Source of the DNA: GCA-020352575 sp964600365
Lineage (GTDB): Bacteria > Actinomycetota > Acidimicrobiia > Spongiisociales > JAENVV01
Direction: 5' to 3'
DNA length: 29,166 nt
NCBI GenBank assembly: GCA_964600365.1
Contig: CAZRJG010000026.1
Span: forward strand, 1 to 29,166
The notes beneath the pieces are model-generated. The model was not told where the DNA came from and did no database searches. It saw nothing but the letters and a program-made list of their open reading frames with translations. Numbering within the stretch: the stretch's first letter is position 1; every line of letters begins with the position of its first letter. This document shows positions 1 through 7,873 of the stretch, piece by piece. The position numbers were made by a program, and so were the translations under genes.

Positions 1-579
1 GATGAGCCCATCCGAGAGGCGTGGCAGCAGTCCGAGCACCACCTCCCATCCCCCCCACGCGTCGATGCCGGGCCGGATCGCCGTGGCGACTCCGTGGGAG
101 ATCACATGGTTCCAGTCCACGAAGAAGGCTCGGATCGTGGACGCCGCAAGGGCCCAGAGGTACCAGGCGCCCACGAGCCAACGAAAACGTTTCAGGGACC
201 GGCCGGTGGGGAAGACGATCGCAATGTGCCATGGCACCGCGACGAGAAGGAGATTGCGGAGGGTGTGCCAGGTCACCTCGAGGTTCGCCTCACTGAGGTG
301 GACGAGGGTGAGTTCGAGGAGGCGTCCCCATCCCGCAGCGACGAGGAGGAGCCAGATTGCGTTCCGCGGACGGCGGATCCTGAGGAAGATGCCCGCGCCG
401 ACGAGGAGAAGCGCCGCGGTGAGGTCGACCCCGGCGGGGAGCCTCCCTGGCTCGCACAGCCCGCACTCGTTGTTGAGGGTTGCCGAGAGCGCGACGAAGA
501 GGAAGAGCGATGTCACGAATGCGACGATCGCCTCGAGTGAACCGATGCGCCTGAGTGAGAGGTTCAACCGAGTCGGCAC
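1..579 (-). CDS. Multi-pass membrane protein, N-terminal part; possible sensor histidine kinase
   Basis: This minus-strand frame starts at a GTG (579) and runs off the left edge after 193 codons, so the C-terminus is not seen. The visible part is hydrophobic. It has about five to six membrane segments, with clusters such as IVAFVTSLFLFVALS and AIWLLLVAAGW, a short loop with two Cys (NECGLCEP), and a VPWHIAIVFPTGR stretch. An aromatic/hydrophobic segment followed by FPxGR is common in the membrane sensor domains of actinobacterial NarL-type histidine kinases. The gene lies downstream of, and on the same strand as, a NarL-type response regulator. A sensor kinase partner is therefore my preferred reading, but no kinase domain is in view and it could be another membrane protein. 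There is no Shine-Dalgarno. A CACAAT hexamer 6 bases upstream suggests leaderless initiation. Confidence 0.6.
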   Translation of the reverse strand, partial: MPTRLNLSLRRIGSLEAIVAFVTSLFLFVALSATLNNECGLCEPGRLPAGVDLTAALLLVGAGIFLRIRRPRNAIWLLLVAAGWGRLLELTLVHLSEANLEVTWHTLRNLLLVAVPWHIAIVFPTGRSLKRFRWLVGAWYLWALAASTIRAFFVDWNHVISHGVATAIRPGIDAWGGWEVVLGLLPRLSDGLI

Positions 580-585
580 GGGCGC

Positions 586-591
586 ATTGTG
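586..591 (-). promoter_or_regulatory. Possible -10 element (CACAAT) of the left-edge membrane gene
   Basis: CACAAT ends 6 bases before the GTG at 579. It departs from the TANNNT pattern of this window at the first base only. No clear -35 is visible. Confidence 0.3.
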
Positions 592-638
592 CCACCCCGG
601 GCACCGAGGGCCGTTGCTTCGACGCGGGAAACGAGACG

Positions 639-644
639 TAGGGT
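639..644 (+). promoter_or_regulatory. Possible -10 element (TAGGGT) for the candidate RNA
   Basis: TAGGGT fits the TANNNT form of other promoters here and overlaps a perfect 10-base palindrome, GGGTTAACCC (641-650). Transcription would start near 651-653, just before the hairpin series. A weak TTGCTT lies 19 bases upstream as a possible -35. Confidence 0.3.
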
Positions 645-650
645 TAACCC

Positions 651-793
651 TGATGCGCTGGGCGGCCGTGTGTGGTCTCCTACCACTGGTGTCCGCCGGG
701 GAGTAGCCGTCGGCTGCTCCGGGAGTGTCTCCTCCTCGGTGCTCCCGGGCACATGACAGGGGTAGAGGGCCGGGACTTCGGTCCCGGTCTTCT
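651..793 (+). ncRNA. Candidate structured RNA: four consecutive hairpins
   Basis: The gap between two minus-strand genes folds, as plus-strand RNA, into four hairpins in a row. H1 has an outer GGCGG/CCGCC (661-665 with 693-697) and an inner GTGGT/ACCAC (672-676 with 682-686). H2 is a 9-bp stem (700-708 with 712-720). H3 is a 9-bp stem (721-729 with 738-746). H4 is a 13-bp stem (764-776 with 781-793) closed by a C-TTCG-G tetraloop. H2, H3 and H4 contain one, three and two G-U pairs respectively. All six would be A-C mismatches in the opposite-strand RNA, so the fold favours plus-strand transcription. H4 could serve as the terminator, followed by a weak pyrimidine stretch. No plus-strand gene follows directly. 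I do not recognise a known family. The ends are estimated. Confidence 0.4.
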
Positions 794-804
794 CGCGTCC
801 GCGC

Positions 805-1458
805 TCAATGCTCCCGCAGCCACTCGAGGACGGCGAGTACGCGGCGATTCCCCTGGTCCTCGGACAGTTCGAGCTTCATGAAGATGGACCGCACGTGGGC
901 TTCCACGGTCTTGAGCCCCACGAAGAGTTCCTCGGAGATCTCGACATTCGTGCGGCCCGCGGCCATGAGTCGCAGCACGTCGTGCTCGCGTTCAGTGAGC
1001 TCCTCGATGGGGCTCTGGATGCGGCGGCGCGTGAGGAGTCGCTCGACGACGTGGTCGTCGATCACCGATGCTCCCTCGGCGATCCGCTCGATCGAGGAGA
1101 TGAGCTCCTGAGACTCGCTGATCCGCTCCTTGAGGAGGTAGCCGACACCCGACGAGGTCGAGTCGAGGAGTTGGACGGCATACCTCGGCTCGAGGTATTG
1201 CGAGAGCACGAGGACGCCGACGTCGGGGAAGCGCTCGCGGAGGGCGAGCGCCGCTTCGAGCCCCTCGGTGGTGTGGGTGGGCGGCATGCGCACGTCGAGC
1301 ACGACGACGTCAGGGGGGTCGCCCGCGACGACCTCCACGAGCCGGGTTGCGTCCTCGAGGGCAGCCTTCACCCTGATCCCAGCCTGTTGGAGGAGGCCGA
1401 CGAGGCCGTCTCGGAGGATCGCGGAGTCTTCGGCGATTACGACGCTGGTTCCTGGCAT
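805..1458 (-). CDS. NarL/LuxR-family two-component response regulator
   Basis: This is a cytoplasmic DNA-binding response regulator of 217 aa, a normal length for the family. The receiver domain (about 1-125) shows the acidic pair E10-D11, phospho-acceptor D55 in VVVLDVRMPP, S86 in the Thr/Ser position and K110 in YLLKERI. The C-terminal LuxR-type helix-turn-helix begins at LTEREHDVLRLMA and continues through VGLKTVEAHVRSIFMKL. I chose the ATG at 1458 because it places the receiver core directly at the N-terminus and has TATCCT 7 bases upstream. An in-frame start 14 codons earlier would add an unconserved tail. The partner kinase may be the membrane gene at the left edge. The regulator is divergent from nurA, with 65 bases between the two starts. 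The target genes cannot be told from the sequence. Confidence 0.93.
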   Translation of the reverse strand: MPGTSVVIAEDSAILRDGLVGLLQQAGIRVKAALEDATRLVEVVAGDPPDVVVLDVRMPPTHTTEGLEAALALRERFPDVGVLVLSQYLEPRYAVQLLDSTSSGVGYLLKERISESQELISSIERIAEGASVIDDHVVERLLTRRRIQSPIEELTEREHDVLRLMAAGRTNVEISEELFVGLKTVEAHVRSIFMKLELSEDQGNRRVLAVLEWLREH

Positions 1459-1465
1459 GCACCCA

Positions 1466-1471
1466 AGGATA
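1466..1471 (-). promoter_or_regulatory. Leaderless-type -10 element (TATCCT) of the response regulator
   Basis: TATCCT lies 7 bases before the ATG at 1458, with no Shine-Dalgarno between them. Confidence 0.5.
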
Positions 1472-1510
1472 CGTGGGGGTTCGGTTCCGGGTTCTGTCAC
1501 ACCCCTGCTC

Positions 1511-1516
1511 TACGCT
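1511..1516 (+). promoter_or_regulatory. Leaderless-type -10 element (TACGCT) of the nurA operon
   Basis: TACGCT lies 7 bases before the ATG at 1524. It would drive the whole nurA-herA-sbcD-sbcC operon. It is 40 bases from the divergent -10 of the response regulator, so the two promoters share a short control region. Confidence 0.5.
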
Positions 1517-1523
1517 CGACCGT

Positions 1524-2483
1524 ATGGTCGAACACCACCCGTCACCGCGACTCGTCGTCGAGTCATGGGACCCGTCGTACAGCGCACCGCTCGCCCCGGA
1601 CGAGGCCTTGGCGCCTTCCGAGGGCGATGTGTCGTGCGATGTCGAGGGCGGTGAGTGGACTCCGCGTCGTGGCGAGGACGATGGGATCGAGCGTGTGTGC
1701 TTCGTCGATGGCGTGCGCCGCATCGATGCCCGTCTCGCGATCCCCCGCGGGGGGGCGATGCCGATCCCCGGCATTGCGGGCTCGCACGCGGTCGGCGCCG
1801 TGGTCTGGGATCGCGTGCTTCGTCGCTCCGAGGTGGCGCACGTGAGGACCCGACGCCTCGCGGTGTTCGCCTCTGGCGAGGCAGTCGTCGTCCCCGGGGT
1901 CGCCCCGGTTGCCTTCGACGTCGAGTCGGAGCCCTCCGATGACCCTGACCGACTCGTGGCCCGCTTCCATGGTTCGATGCGACGGGCCGAGGCCGACCTC
2001 ATCGCCGAGCTCGCCGACGGGGGATCGTTCGTGATCGGCGACGGTCCCGTCAACGACACGCGCCGCCGGTCGGTGGTCGGGTACGTGAAGACCCACCGTG
2101 TGGCCTATCTCCCCGCGGAGCGGTCGGGGATCATCGCCGAGCTCGAGCCGGGGTGGCGCACGCCGCTCTTCGTCCTCGGCGCCAGGGGGACGTTCTCCCG
2201 GTGGTCCTGGTACCAGAGACTCCCAGTACCGGAGGTACGCCACGCATGGAGCGGCATCGTGCGGTGCGAGGCGCCCGGCTCGCTCCCAATCGTCGAGGCG
2301 GCGCTCCTGGCCGATCGCACCGCGGCCTTGCTGCCGTTCGTGGCGGCGCCGGCCCACACCGACCCACGGGCGCCCCAGAACCTCGTCCCCATCGGCGCCC
2401 TTGAGCGGCACCTGCGCCATGCGCTCGGGGATCAGCGCCTGGTCTATCGTGCCCTGCTCGAGGCCGTGGAGGGAGCCGCATGA
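1524..2483 (+). CDS. nurA: NurA-domain 5'-3' nuclease
   Basis: This 319-aa protein is a probable NurA nuclease, which trims 5' strands at DNA double-strand breaks together with the HerA translocase. Sequence signs are the early acidic motif FVDGVRRIDARL (D62, D68), a second acidic motif FVIGDGPV (D173), and the NurA-like stretch RRSVVGYVKTHRVAYL straight after it. These correspond to the metal-binding acidic residues of the family. The start at 1524 is favoured by the TACGCT element 7 bases upstream. An in-frame ATG 17 codons earlier would overlap the divergent promoter region. The stop overlaps the ATG of herA (ATGA), so translation is coupled. The assignment rests on motifs plus the HerA partner. 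Overall similarity to archaeal NurA is expected to be low. Confidence 0.82.
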   Translation: MVEHHPSPRLVVESWDPSYSAPLAPDEALAPSEGDVSCDVEGGEWTPRRGEDDGIERVCFVDGVRRIDARLAIPRGGAMPIPGIAGSHAVGAVVWDRVLRRSEVAHVRTRRLAVFASGEAVVVPGVAPVAFDVESEPSDDPDRLVARFHGSMRRAEADLIAELADGGSFVIGDGPVNDTRRRSVVGYVKTHRVAYLPAERSGIIAELEPGWRTPLFVLGARGTFSRWSWYQRLPVPEVRHAWSGIVRCEAPGSLPIVEAALLADRTAALLPFVAAPAHTDPRAPQNLVPIGALERHLRHALGDQRLVYRALLEAVEGAA

Positions 2484-4207
2484 CCGACGAACGCGTGGGG
2501 CGGGTGCTCGGGACACGGGATGCGACCACCCGGGCGTTCCGCGTCCTCGTCGATGACGACCGCTACCTCCAGCTCGACGACCTCGTCGAACTGCGTACCG
2601 AGGTCCCCCAGGCGGGCGAAGTGGCCACGTACGGGATCGTGACGGAGGTGAGCGCCTCCTACGAGGGCGCGTCCTACGACACGGACACACGACGCATCGC
2701 AGAGGACGGGACGCTCCCCGCCGAGACGGTGCGCACGGCCGAGGTCGCCATCACCCGCGTGGACCCCGAGGTCTGGGTGTCGCCGCACCCCGGCGAGCGC
2801 GTGCGACGGGCCATGGGCGTCGAGCGGGACAAGGCGCTCTACGTCGACGAGATGCGCCGACCCCTCCCCATAGGGATCGGCCGCGACGAGCGACCGGTCT
2901 TCCTCGACCTCGACTTCTTCGACGGTGTCAAGGGTGGCCACATGTCGATCTCGGGCATCTCGGGGGTGGCCACCAAGACGTCGTTCGCGCTGTTCTTCCT
3001 CCGGATGCTCACCGGGAGCCCCGCCGTGGTGGGGGAGGGAGCCACGAACCTACGGGTCCTCGTGTTCAACGTGAAGGGCGAGGACCTCCTGTGGTTGGAC
3101 CGCCCCAATGCGTTCTTCGACGAAGCGGCCCGCGAGGGATGGGACCGCCTCGGGGTGCCACCCGGGCCGTTCCCGTCGGTCTCGTTCTGGGCGCCTGCGA
3201 AGGCGCGCGCCGGAGGCGTCGTCGTCCCCGATGCGTCGGGTCGTCTCGAGGGCGTAGAGGCGTTTCGATGGACCCCTCGGGAGTTCGTGGACGAGGGCCT
3301 GCTGCGATTCCTCTTCACCGACGCCGGCGACCAGCGCAACCAGCTTTCTTTCGTCGAGGAGCGGGTGCGGTCCCAACTCCGGCGTTGGTCGGCCGATGTC
3401 GCCGGCGAGCCCGGGGCCGTCGTGCTCCGCCAACCCGGTCCCGGCGGGCACACCTCCCCGGTCGTGGGGCTCGAGGAGGGCGATCTCGTCGTGCGGGGCT
3501 TCGGCGACCTCGTCGACGCTCTCGAGTCGCTCCTCGATCCCGCCGACGGTTCCGATCCGGACCCGGCATGGACGGGCCGGGTGCAGGGCGGCACGATCGC
3601 TGCCTTCGTGCGCCGCCTCTACGCCGCGCAGCATCGCCTCGGTCACCTCATCGGTGCGGGGGAGTCCCGGCGGATCGATCGCCACAGGTCGCAGGTCTCG
3701 GTCGTCGCCATCCAGAACCTCCATGACCTCGCCCAACGGTTCGTGGTGGGTGCGCTTCTCCAAGAAGTGTTCACCGAGAAGGAGCAGACGGGCCAACGCC
3801 TCCCGCTCTCGGTGATCGTCCTCGACGAACTCAACAAGTACGCCCCTCGTGACGGCGCCTCGCCCCTCAAGGAGATGCTCGTCGACATCGCCCAGCGTGG
3901 CCGATCGTTGGGTGTGCTCCTCGTCGGCGCCCAGCAGACCGCTTCGCGCGTCGCCCAGGAGGTCATGGAGAACGCGGCCATCCGGGTGGCTGGACGCCTC
4001 GACGCGGCCGAAGCCGAGCGACCCGAGTACGGCTGGATGCTCCCCTCCACGCGGGCGCGGGCTCGTCTCCTCAAGCCGGGCACGATGGTGGTCTCCCAAC
4101 CCTCGATCCCGGTTCCCGTGGTGGCGTCGTTCCCGTTCCCACCATGGGCGACCCGCGCCGAGGAAGTGGACCACTCCGACGACGCCGACCCCTACGACGC
4201 TCCCTGA
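2480..4207 (+). CDS. herA: HerA-like DNA translocase ATPase (DUF87/FtsK-HerA superfamily)
   Basis: This 575-aa protein is a hexameric-type DNA-pumping ATPase that partners NurA. Residues 1-110 fit the small beta-barrel (HAS-like) domain. The ATPase core follows, with a P-loop GISGVATKTSF at 159-169, a Walker B VIVLDELNKYAPR near residue 445, and the HerA/FtsK-like stretch QRGRSLGVLLVGAQQ after it. The P-loop is unusual: three residues separate its second Gly (G162) from K166, and the residue before the Lys is Thr rather than Gly. The canonical form is GxxxxGK[ST]. The gene starts inside the nurA stop codon and ends directly against the sbcD start, so it is the second gene of the operon. The role in end resection is inferred from the family and neighbours. 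Confidence 0.87.
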   Translation: MTDERVGRVLGTRDATTRAFRVLVDDDRYLQLDDLVELRTEVPQAGEVATYGIVTEVSASYEGASYDTDTRRIAEDGTLPAETVRTAEVAITRVDPEVWVSPHPGERVRRAMGVERDKALYVDEMRRPLPIGIGRDERPVFLDLDFFDGVKGGHMSISGISGVATKTSFALFFLRMLTGSPAVVGEGATNLRVLVFNVKGEDLLWLDRPNAFFDEAAREGWDRLGVPPGPFPSVSFWAPAKARAGGVVVPDASGRLEGVEAFRWTPREFVDEGLLRFLFTDAGDQRNQLSFVEERVRSQLRRWSADVAGEPGAVVLRQPGPGGHTSPVVGLEEGDLVVRGFGDLVDALESLLDPADGSDPDPAWTGRVQGGTIAAFVRRLYAAQHRLGHLIGAGESRRIDRHRSQVSVVAIQNLHDLAQRFVVGALLQEVFTEKEQTGQRLPLSVIVLDELNKYAPRDGASPLKEMLVDIAQRGRSLGVLLVGAQQTASRVAQEVMENAAIRVAGRLDAAEAERPEYGWMLPSTRARARLLKPGTMVVSQPSIPVPVVASFPFPPWATRAEEVDHSDDADPYDAP

Positions 4208-5368
4208 GTGCGCATCCTCCACACCTCCGACTGGCACCTCCTGAAGCCGATCGGCCACCGCGATCGCTCCGGGGAGCATGCCGCCGTGCTCGACGAGGTG
4301 GTGGCGATCGCCGACGCGGAGGGAATCGACCTCGTGGTCCACTCGGGGGACCTCTTCGACCGGGCGCTTCCGGGTCCCGAGGCGATCGGTATGGCCCTCG
4401 ATGCCCTGGTGCGCCTGGCCAACGGAGGGCGCCGACCGGTGGTCGTCGTTGCGGGCAACCACGACAGCCCGAAGCTCTTCGCCGCACTGGCGCCTGTCAT
4501 GCGTCCCCTCGGGGTGCACCTCGTCGGTGACCTGCTCCCTCCGGGTGCCGGGGGTACCGTCGAAGTGGCTGCAGGCGGTGGCGGCGCCGTCGTTGCGTGT
4601 GTGCCCTTCGTCACCCAGGGGCGCGTCGTCGACTTCATGGACGAGCCGGGCAAGACGTACGCCCGGTACGCCGATCGGATGCAGGCGATCATTCGACCGC
4701 ACCACCTCCACGCCGAACGGCGCAGGGGTGAGGCGGTGACTGTCCTCGCAGCGCACTTCATGGTGGGCGGGGTGCGCGTGCGGGGTGGGCACGGCCCCAC
4801 CGGCATGAAGGAGCTCACGATCGGCGAGGCGTACACCGTGACCGACGCCGCGGTGAACCACGACTTCTCGTACGTCGCCCTCGGCCACATCCACCTCCCC
4901 CAAGATCTCCCGAACAAGGCGATCACCGGTGCGTACGCGGGATCGCTCCTCCAACTCGACTTCGGGGAGGCCGGCGAGGAGAAGCGGGTGGTGGTGGTGG
5001 ACGCCGAGCCCGGGCGCCCTGCGGCGGTGACGAGTATCCCCCTGGGCGCAGGCGTACCCCTCAGGCGCGCCACGGGGCGCTGGGACGCGCTCGATGCCGA
5101 TGCGACGCTCGACGGCGCGTGGCTCGACCTCACGGTCCACACGGATGCGCCTCCACTCCCCGCCGAGGTGGAGGGGTGGCGAGTGCGCTTCCCCCGAGCG
5201 GTGAAGCTCTCAGTGGACTACCCGCGCACCGACCTCGAGGAGCACCATCGGGTTGAAGGGCGCACGATCGAGGAGCTGTACGTCGAGTACCACTCCTCGA
5301 CCCACGGAACGCCCGACGACGAGTACGTGGCGCTCGTACGGGACATCGCCGGGGAGGCCACGAGATGA
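4208..5368 (+). CDS. sbcD: SbcD/Mre11 exonuclease subunit
   Basis: This is the calcineurin-like metallophosphoesterase subunit of the SbcCD (Mre11-Rad50) complex, which opens hairpins and processes protein-blocked or broken DNA ends. All five phosphoesterase motifs are visible: D8-W-H10, GDLFD (D48), GNHD (N84-H85-D86), AAHF, and GHIH. The length of 386 aa is normal for bacterial SbcD. The C-terminal third includes the region expected to cap the nuclease and bind SbcC. It starts with GTG immediately after the herA stop (TGA then GTG, no gap), and its stop overlaps the sbcC ATG (ATGA), so the subunits should be made in step. Confidence 0.95.
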   Translation: MRILHTSDWHLLKPIGHRDRSGEHAAVLDEVVAIADAEGIDLVVHSGDLFDRALPGPEAIGMALDALVRLANGGRRPVVVVAGNHDSPKLFAALAPVMRPLGVHLVGDLLPPGAGGTVEVAAGGGGAVVACVPFVTQGRVVDFMDEPGKTYARYADRMQAIIRPHHLHAERRRGEAVTVLAAHFMVGGVRVRGGHGPTGMKELTIGEAYTVTDAAVNHDFSYVALGHIHLPQDLPNKAITGAYAGSLLQLDFGEAGEEKRVVVVDAEPGRPAAVTSIPLGAGVPLRRATGRWDALDADATLDGAWLDLTVHTDAPPLPAEVEGWRVRFPRAVKLSVDYPRTDLEEHHRVEGRTIEELYVEYHSSTHGTPDDEYVALVRDIAGEATR

Positions 5369-7845
5369 GGCCGCTCCGCCTCACCCTCGAGGGGTTTCGT
5401 TCGCACCGGGGTCGCACGGTGCTCGACTTCGAGGGACGTTCGCTGCTGGGCATCGTCGGACCAAATGGCTCGGGGAAGTCCTCGATCCTCGACGGGGTCG
5501 CCTACGCCCTGTACGGGCGAACGCCGTCGGACGGGAGGGGAGGGCAGAAGCTCATCAACGCCCGGGCCGAGGCGACCCGGGTCGAGCTCTGGTTCCGAGC
5601 CGACGAGGAGGTCTTCCGCGTCACCCGGCTGCAACGGCGACGGGGAGCCACCCAGCAGGCCCTGGAGCGTTGGGATGCCGTGGACGGGGCCAAGCTCGAG
5701 ACGGTTGCCGACAAGAAGTCCGAGATCGGGGAGGCGGTGGAGGGCCTCGTCGGCCTCGACTTCGACGCCTTCGCCCGCTCGGCCCTCCTCGCCCAGAACC
5801 GCTTCGCCGAACTCCTCACTGCCACCCCGTCCGAAGCAGCTCGTGTGCTCACCGGCCTCTTCGGCTTCGCCGTTGTGGAGGAGATGAGGAGGATCGCCGA
5901 CCAGCGCCTCGGAGAGGTGGAGGCGGAGTTGCGCCACGTCACCCGGGCCGAGGAGGAGCTCGTCCGCGCCCGTGAGGAGTCGCAGGAGGTCGCGATCCGT
6001 GTCGAGGAGGCCCGGGCGGAGCAGGACCGCCTGTCCACGGTGATGGAGAAGTTGGCTGCGATCGACGAGTCGGTGGCAGTGGCCGCCTCGGGGTTGGAGG
6101 GTGCGAACGCCGACCTCTTGGCTCTCGAACATGCGCTTGGAGGAGTGGCGGATCAGAAGGCCCGCGACGACGCACTCGGAACGGCGGCCGTTCACGCCGA
6201 GGCGCTCACCGCTGCTCGCGCGGCCGTTGCTGCCGCCCGATTGGCCGAGGCCGACGCGACGGCGGCGGTCGACACCGCCCTCGGAGAGGACCTCCCCGGT
6301 GCGATCTCGCGACTGGCAAGCGCGATCGAGCGAACTTCCGAGTTGGCTCGGCGTCGATCGGACGCCGAGCGGGCCTCGGAGGCAGCCGCCCGTGACCGCG
6401 GCCGAGCCATTGAGCGGAAGGCCGAGGTGGAGGCCATCGCTGCCAGGTCGACGGAACGGGCGGCCGAGGCACGTGAGGAGCACATTCGCGCTCGGGAGGC
6501 ACTCTCGGCGGTAGAGCGGGGCCATGCCGCTCACCTCCTCGCCGAGGGACTCGCCGAGGGCGATGCATGCCCGGTCTGTGCCCAGATCGTGTCGTCGGTG
6601 CCCAGTGCGACGCCTCCCGATGGACTCGATCGCGCTCGGAGTTCGGCGCGAGCCGCAGAGGCCGCGCTCGGCGCCGCCGAATCGGCGATGCAAGCGGCCC
6701 GCGCCGATGTCGCCCGCGCCGAGTCGGCGGCGGAGGCTGCCGAGGCCACGTTGGATCGCGCCACGGCTGCGCGCGACGATGCCGCTGCGGCGCACGAGTC
6801 TGCCTCGGCGGCACTAGGCGCGGCCGTGGAAGCGGTCGGCGGCAACGTCGACGACCCGCTCGGGGCGCTCGGTGCCATCAGGGAGCGTTGGGAGGCGCTC
6901 CAGGGGGCGCGAAAGACCGCCGCCGAGGCCGTGCGTGAGGCCGAACGGGCGGCGGAGGCTGCCTCGTCCGCCGATCCCACAGCACTCCTTGCAGATCTCG
7001 TCGACGCTGCTCGTCCTGCTGCGGTTCTCCTCGGGGTCACGGTTCCGCGTGACCCTGCCCCGGCAGCGCTCTCTGAGTTCTTCAAGGCCCTCGACGGGGC
7101 ATCGGCCTCGGCGAGGGAGGTGGTGCACACGCGCATCAAGGCGGAGGGAGAGCGCCTTGCCACTGCTCGATCGGCGAGGGCATCGTCGATGGAGGACGCT
7201 GGCGTCGATCCCGACGTCGACCCGGCGGCGGCGCACCGTTCTGCGGGGGAGCGACTGGCGGCAGCGACCGCCGAGTCGCGCATGCACGCGGTCCGGATCG
7301 AGGAACTCGAGCGTCTCCTCCGCGACGCCGAGCGGACGGCACGGGCAGCCATCCACCTCGATCGGCTCCGGGCCGACCTGGCCCCGGGGAAGTTCCCCCA
7401 GTACCTCCTCGACGAGCGCCGCCGCGGGCTCGCCGACCATGGATCCGAGCACCTCGAAGTGCTCTCGGGCGGGCGCTACCGCTTCGTGCTCGAGGACAAC
7501 GTGTTCAAAGTGCGGGACCTCACGGCGGCCGACGTCGTTCGGGACGCCGACACGCTCTCGGGTGGGGAGCTCTTCCTTGCCTCGCTGGCGCTCGCACTGG
7601 GGCTGGCCACGCTCGTCGGCCTCGACCGGGGCACGCTGGAGGCCTTCTTCATCGACGAGGGATTCGGTTCGCTCGACGACGACAGCCTGGAGTTGGCGAT
7701 GGACGGCCTCGAGCGAATGGCGGCGTCGGGCGATCGACTCGTGGTGGTGGTCTCGCACGTGCCGGAGATGCGTGAGCGCATCGGGGACCTCGTCGAGCTC
7801 TCGAAGGATCCGCTCACCAATGACACGGTGGTCATCCGGGCCTGA
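5365..7845 (+). CDS. sbcC: SbcC/Rad50 coiled-coil ATPase subunit
   Basis: This is the SMC-like ATPase that clamps DNA and gates the SbcD nuclease. The N-terminal Walker A is VGPNGSGKSS (G32-S39). A long Ala/Glu/Arg-rich coiled coil follows. The zinc-hook CPVC (402-405) sits almost exactly in the middle, the coil then returns, and the C-terminal lobe holds the signature LSGGELFLASLALAL (from 731) and Walker B FFIDEGFGSLDD (near 764). At 826 aa it is shorter than the roughly 1,000-aa proteins of many bacteria, and the missing length is in the coils. It is the last gene of the nurA operon unless transcription continues into the B12-dependent regulator gene that starts 28 bases later. Confidence 0.96.
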   Translation: MRPLRLTLEGFRSHRGRTVLDFEGRSLLGIVGPNGSGKSSILDGVAYALYGRTPSDGRGGQKLINARAEATRVELWFRADEEVFRVTRLQRRRGATQQALERWDAVDGAKLETVADKKSEIGEAVEGLVGLDFDAFARSALLAQNRFAELLTATPSEAARVLTGLFGFAVVEEMRRIADQRLGEVEAELRHVTRAEEELVRAREESQEVAIRVEEARAEQDRLSTVMEKLAAIDESVAVAASGLEGANADLLALEHALGGVADQKARDDALGTAAVHAEALTAARAAVAAARLAEADATAAVDTALGEDLPGAISRLASAIERTSELARRRSDAERASEAAARDRGRAIERKAEVEAIAARSTERAAEAREEHIRAREALSAVERGHAAHLLAEGLAEGDACPVCAQIVSSVPSATPPDGLDRARSSARAAEAALGAAESAMQAARADVARAESAAEAAEATLDRATAARDDAAAAHESASAALGAAVEAVGGNVDDPLGALGAIRERWEALQGARKTAAEAVREAERAAEAASSADPTALLADLVDAARPAAVLLGVTVPRDPAPAALSEFFKALDGASASAREVVHTRIKAEGERLATARSARASSMEDAGVDPDVDPAAAHRSAGERLAAATAESRMHAVRIEELERLLRDAERTARAAIHLDRLRADLAPGKFPQYLLDERRRGLADHGSEHLEVLSGGRYRFVLEDNVFKVRDLTAADVVRDADTLSGGELFLASLALALGLATLVGLDRGTLEAFFIDEGFGSLDDDSLELAMDGLERMAASGDRLVVVVSHVPEMRERIGDLVELSKDPLTNDTVVIRA

Positions 7846-7856
7846 GGGAGAATCCG

Positions 7857-7862
7857 TACATT
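7857..7862 (+). promoter_or_regulatory. Weak possible -10 element (TACATT) of the B12-dependent regulator
   Basis: TACATT lies 11 bases before the ATG at 7874, in the 28-base gap after sbcC. The spacing would give a leader of only about 5 bases. The gene may instead be expressed by read-through from the DNA-repair operon. Confidence 0.25.
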
Positions 7863-7873
7863 GTTCGATAGCC

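Noticed and set aside
641..650. Perfect palindrome GGGTTAACCC
   Set aside because: As a separate operator it is unsupported: a single copy with no partner site. It is noted only as overlapping the possible -10 of the candidate RNA.
698..708. GGGGAGTAGC, the start motif of yybP-ykoY manganese riboswitches
   Set aside because: Most of the motif is fully paired in a 9-bp stem (700-708 with 712-720), the AGACC part of the aptamer is missing, and no plus-strand metal-transport gene follows.
808..1845. Open frame of 345 codons on the plus strand following the hairpin series
   Set aside because: It is antisense to the response regulator and runs through the divergent promoter region. Its protein has no recognisable features, so the RNA is unlikely to be its leader.
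3050..5140. Open frame of about 700 codons on the minus strand
   Set aside because: It lies opposite herA and sbcD, whose motifs are intact, and its composition is His/Arg/Glu-rich without recognisable motifs.
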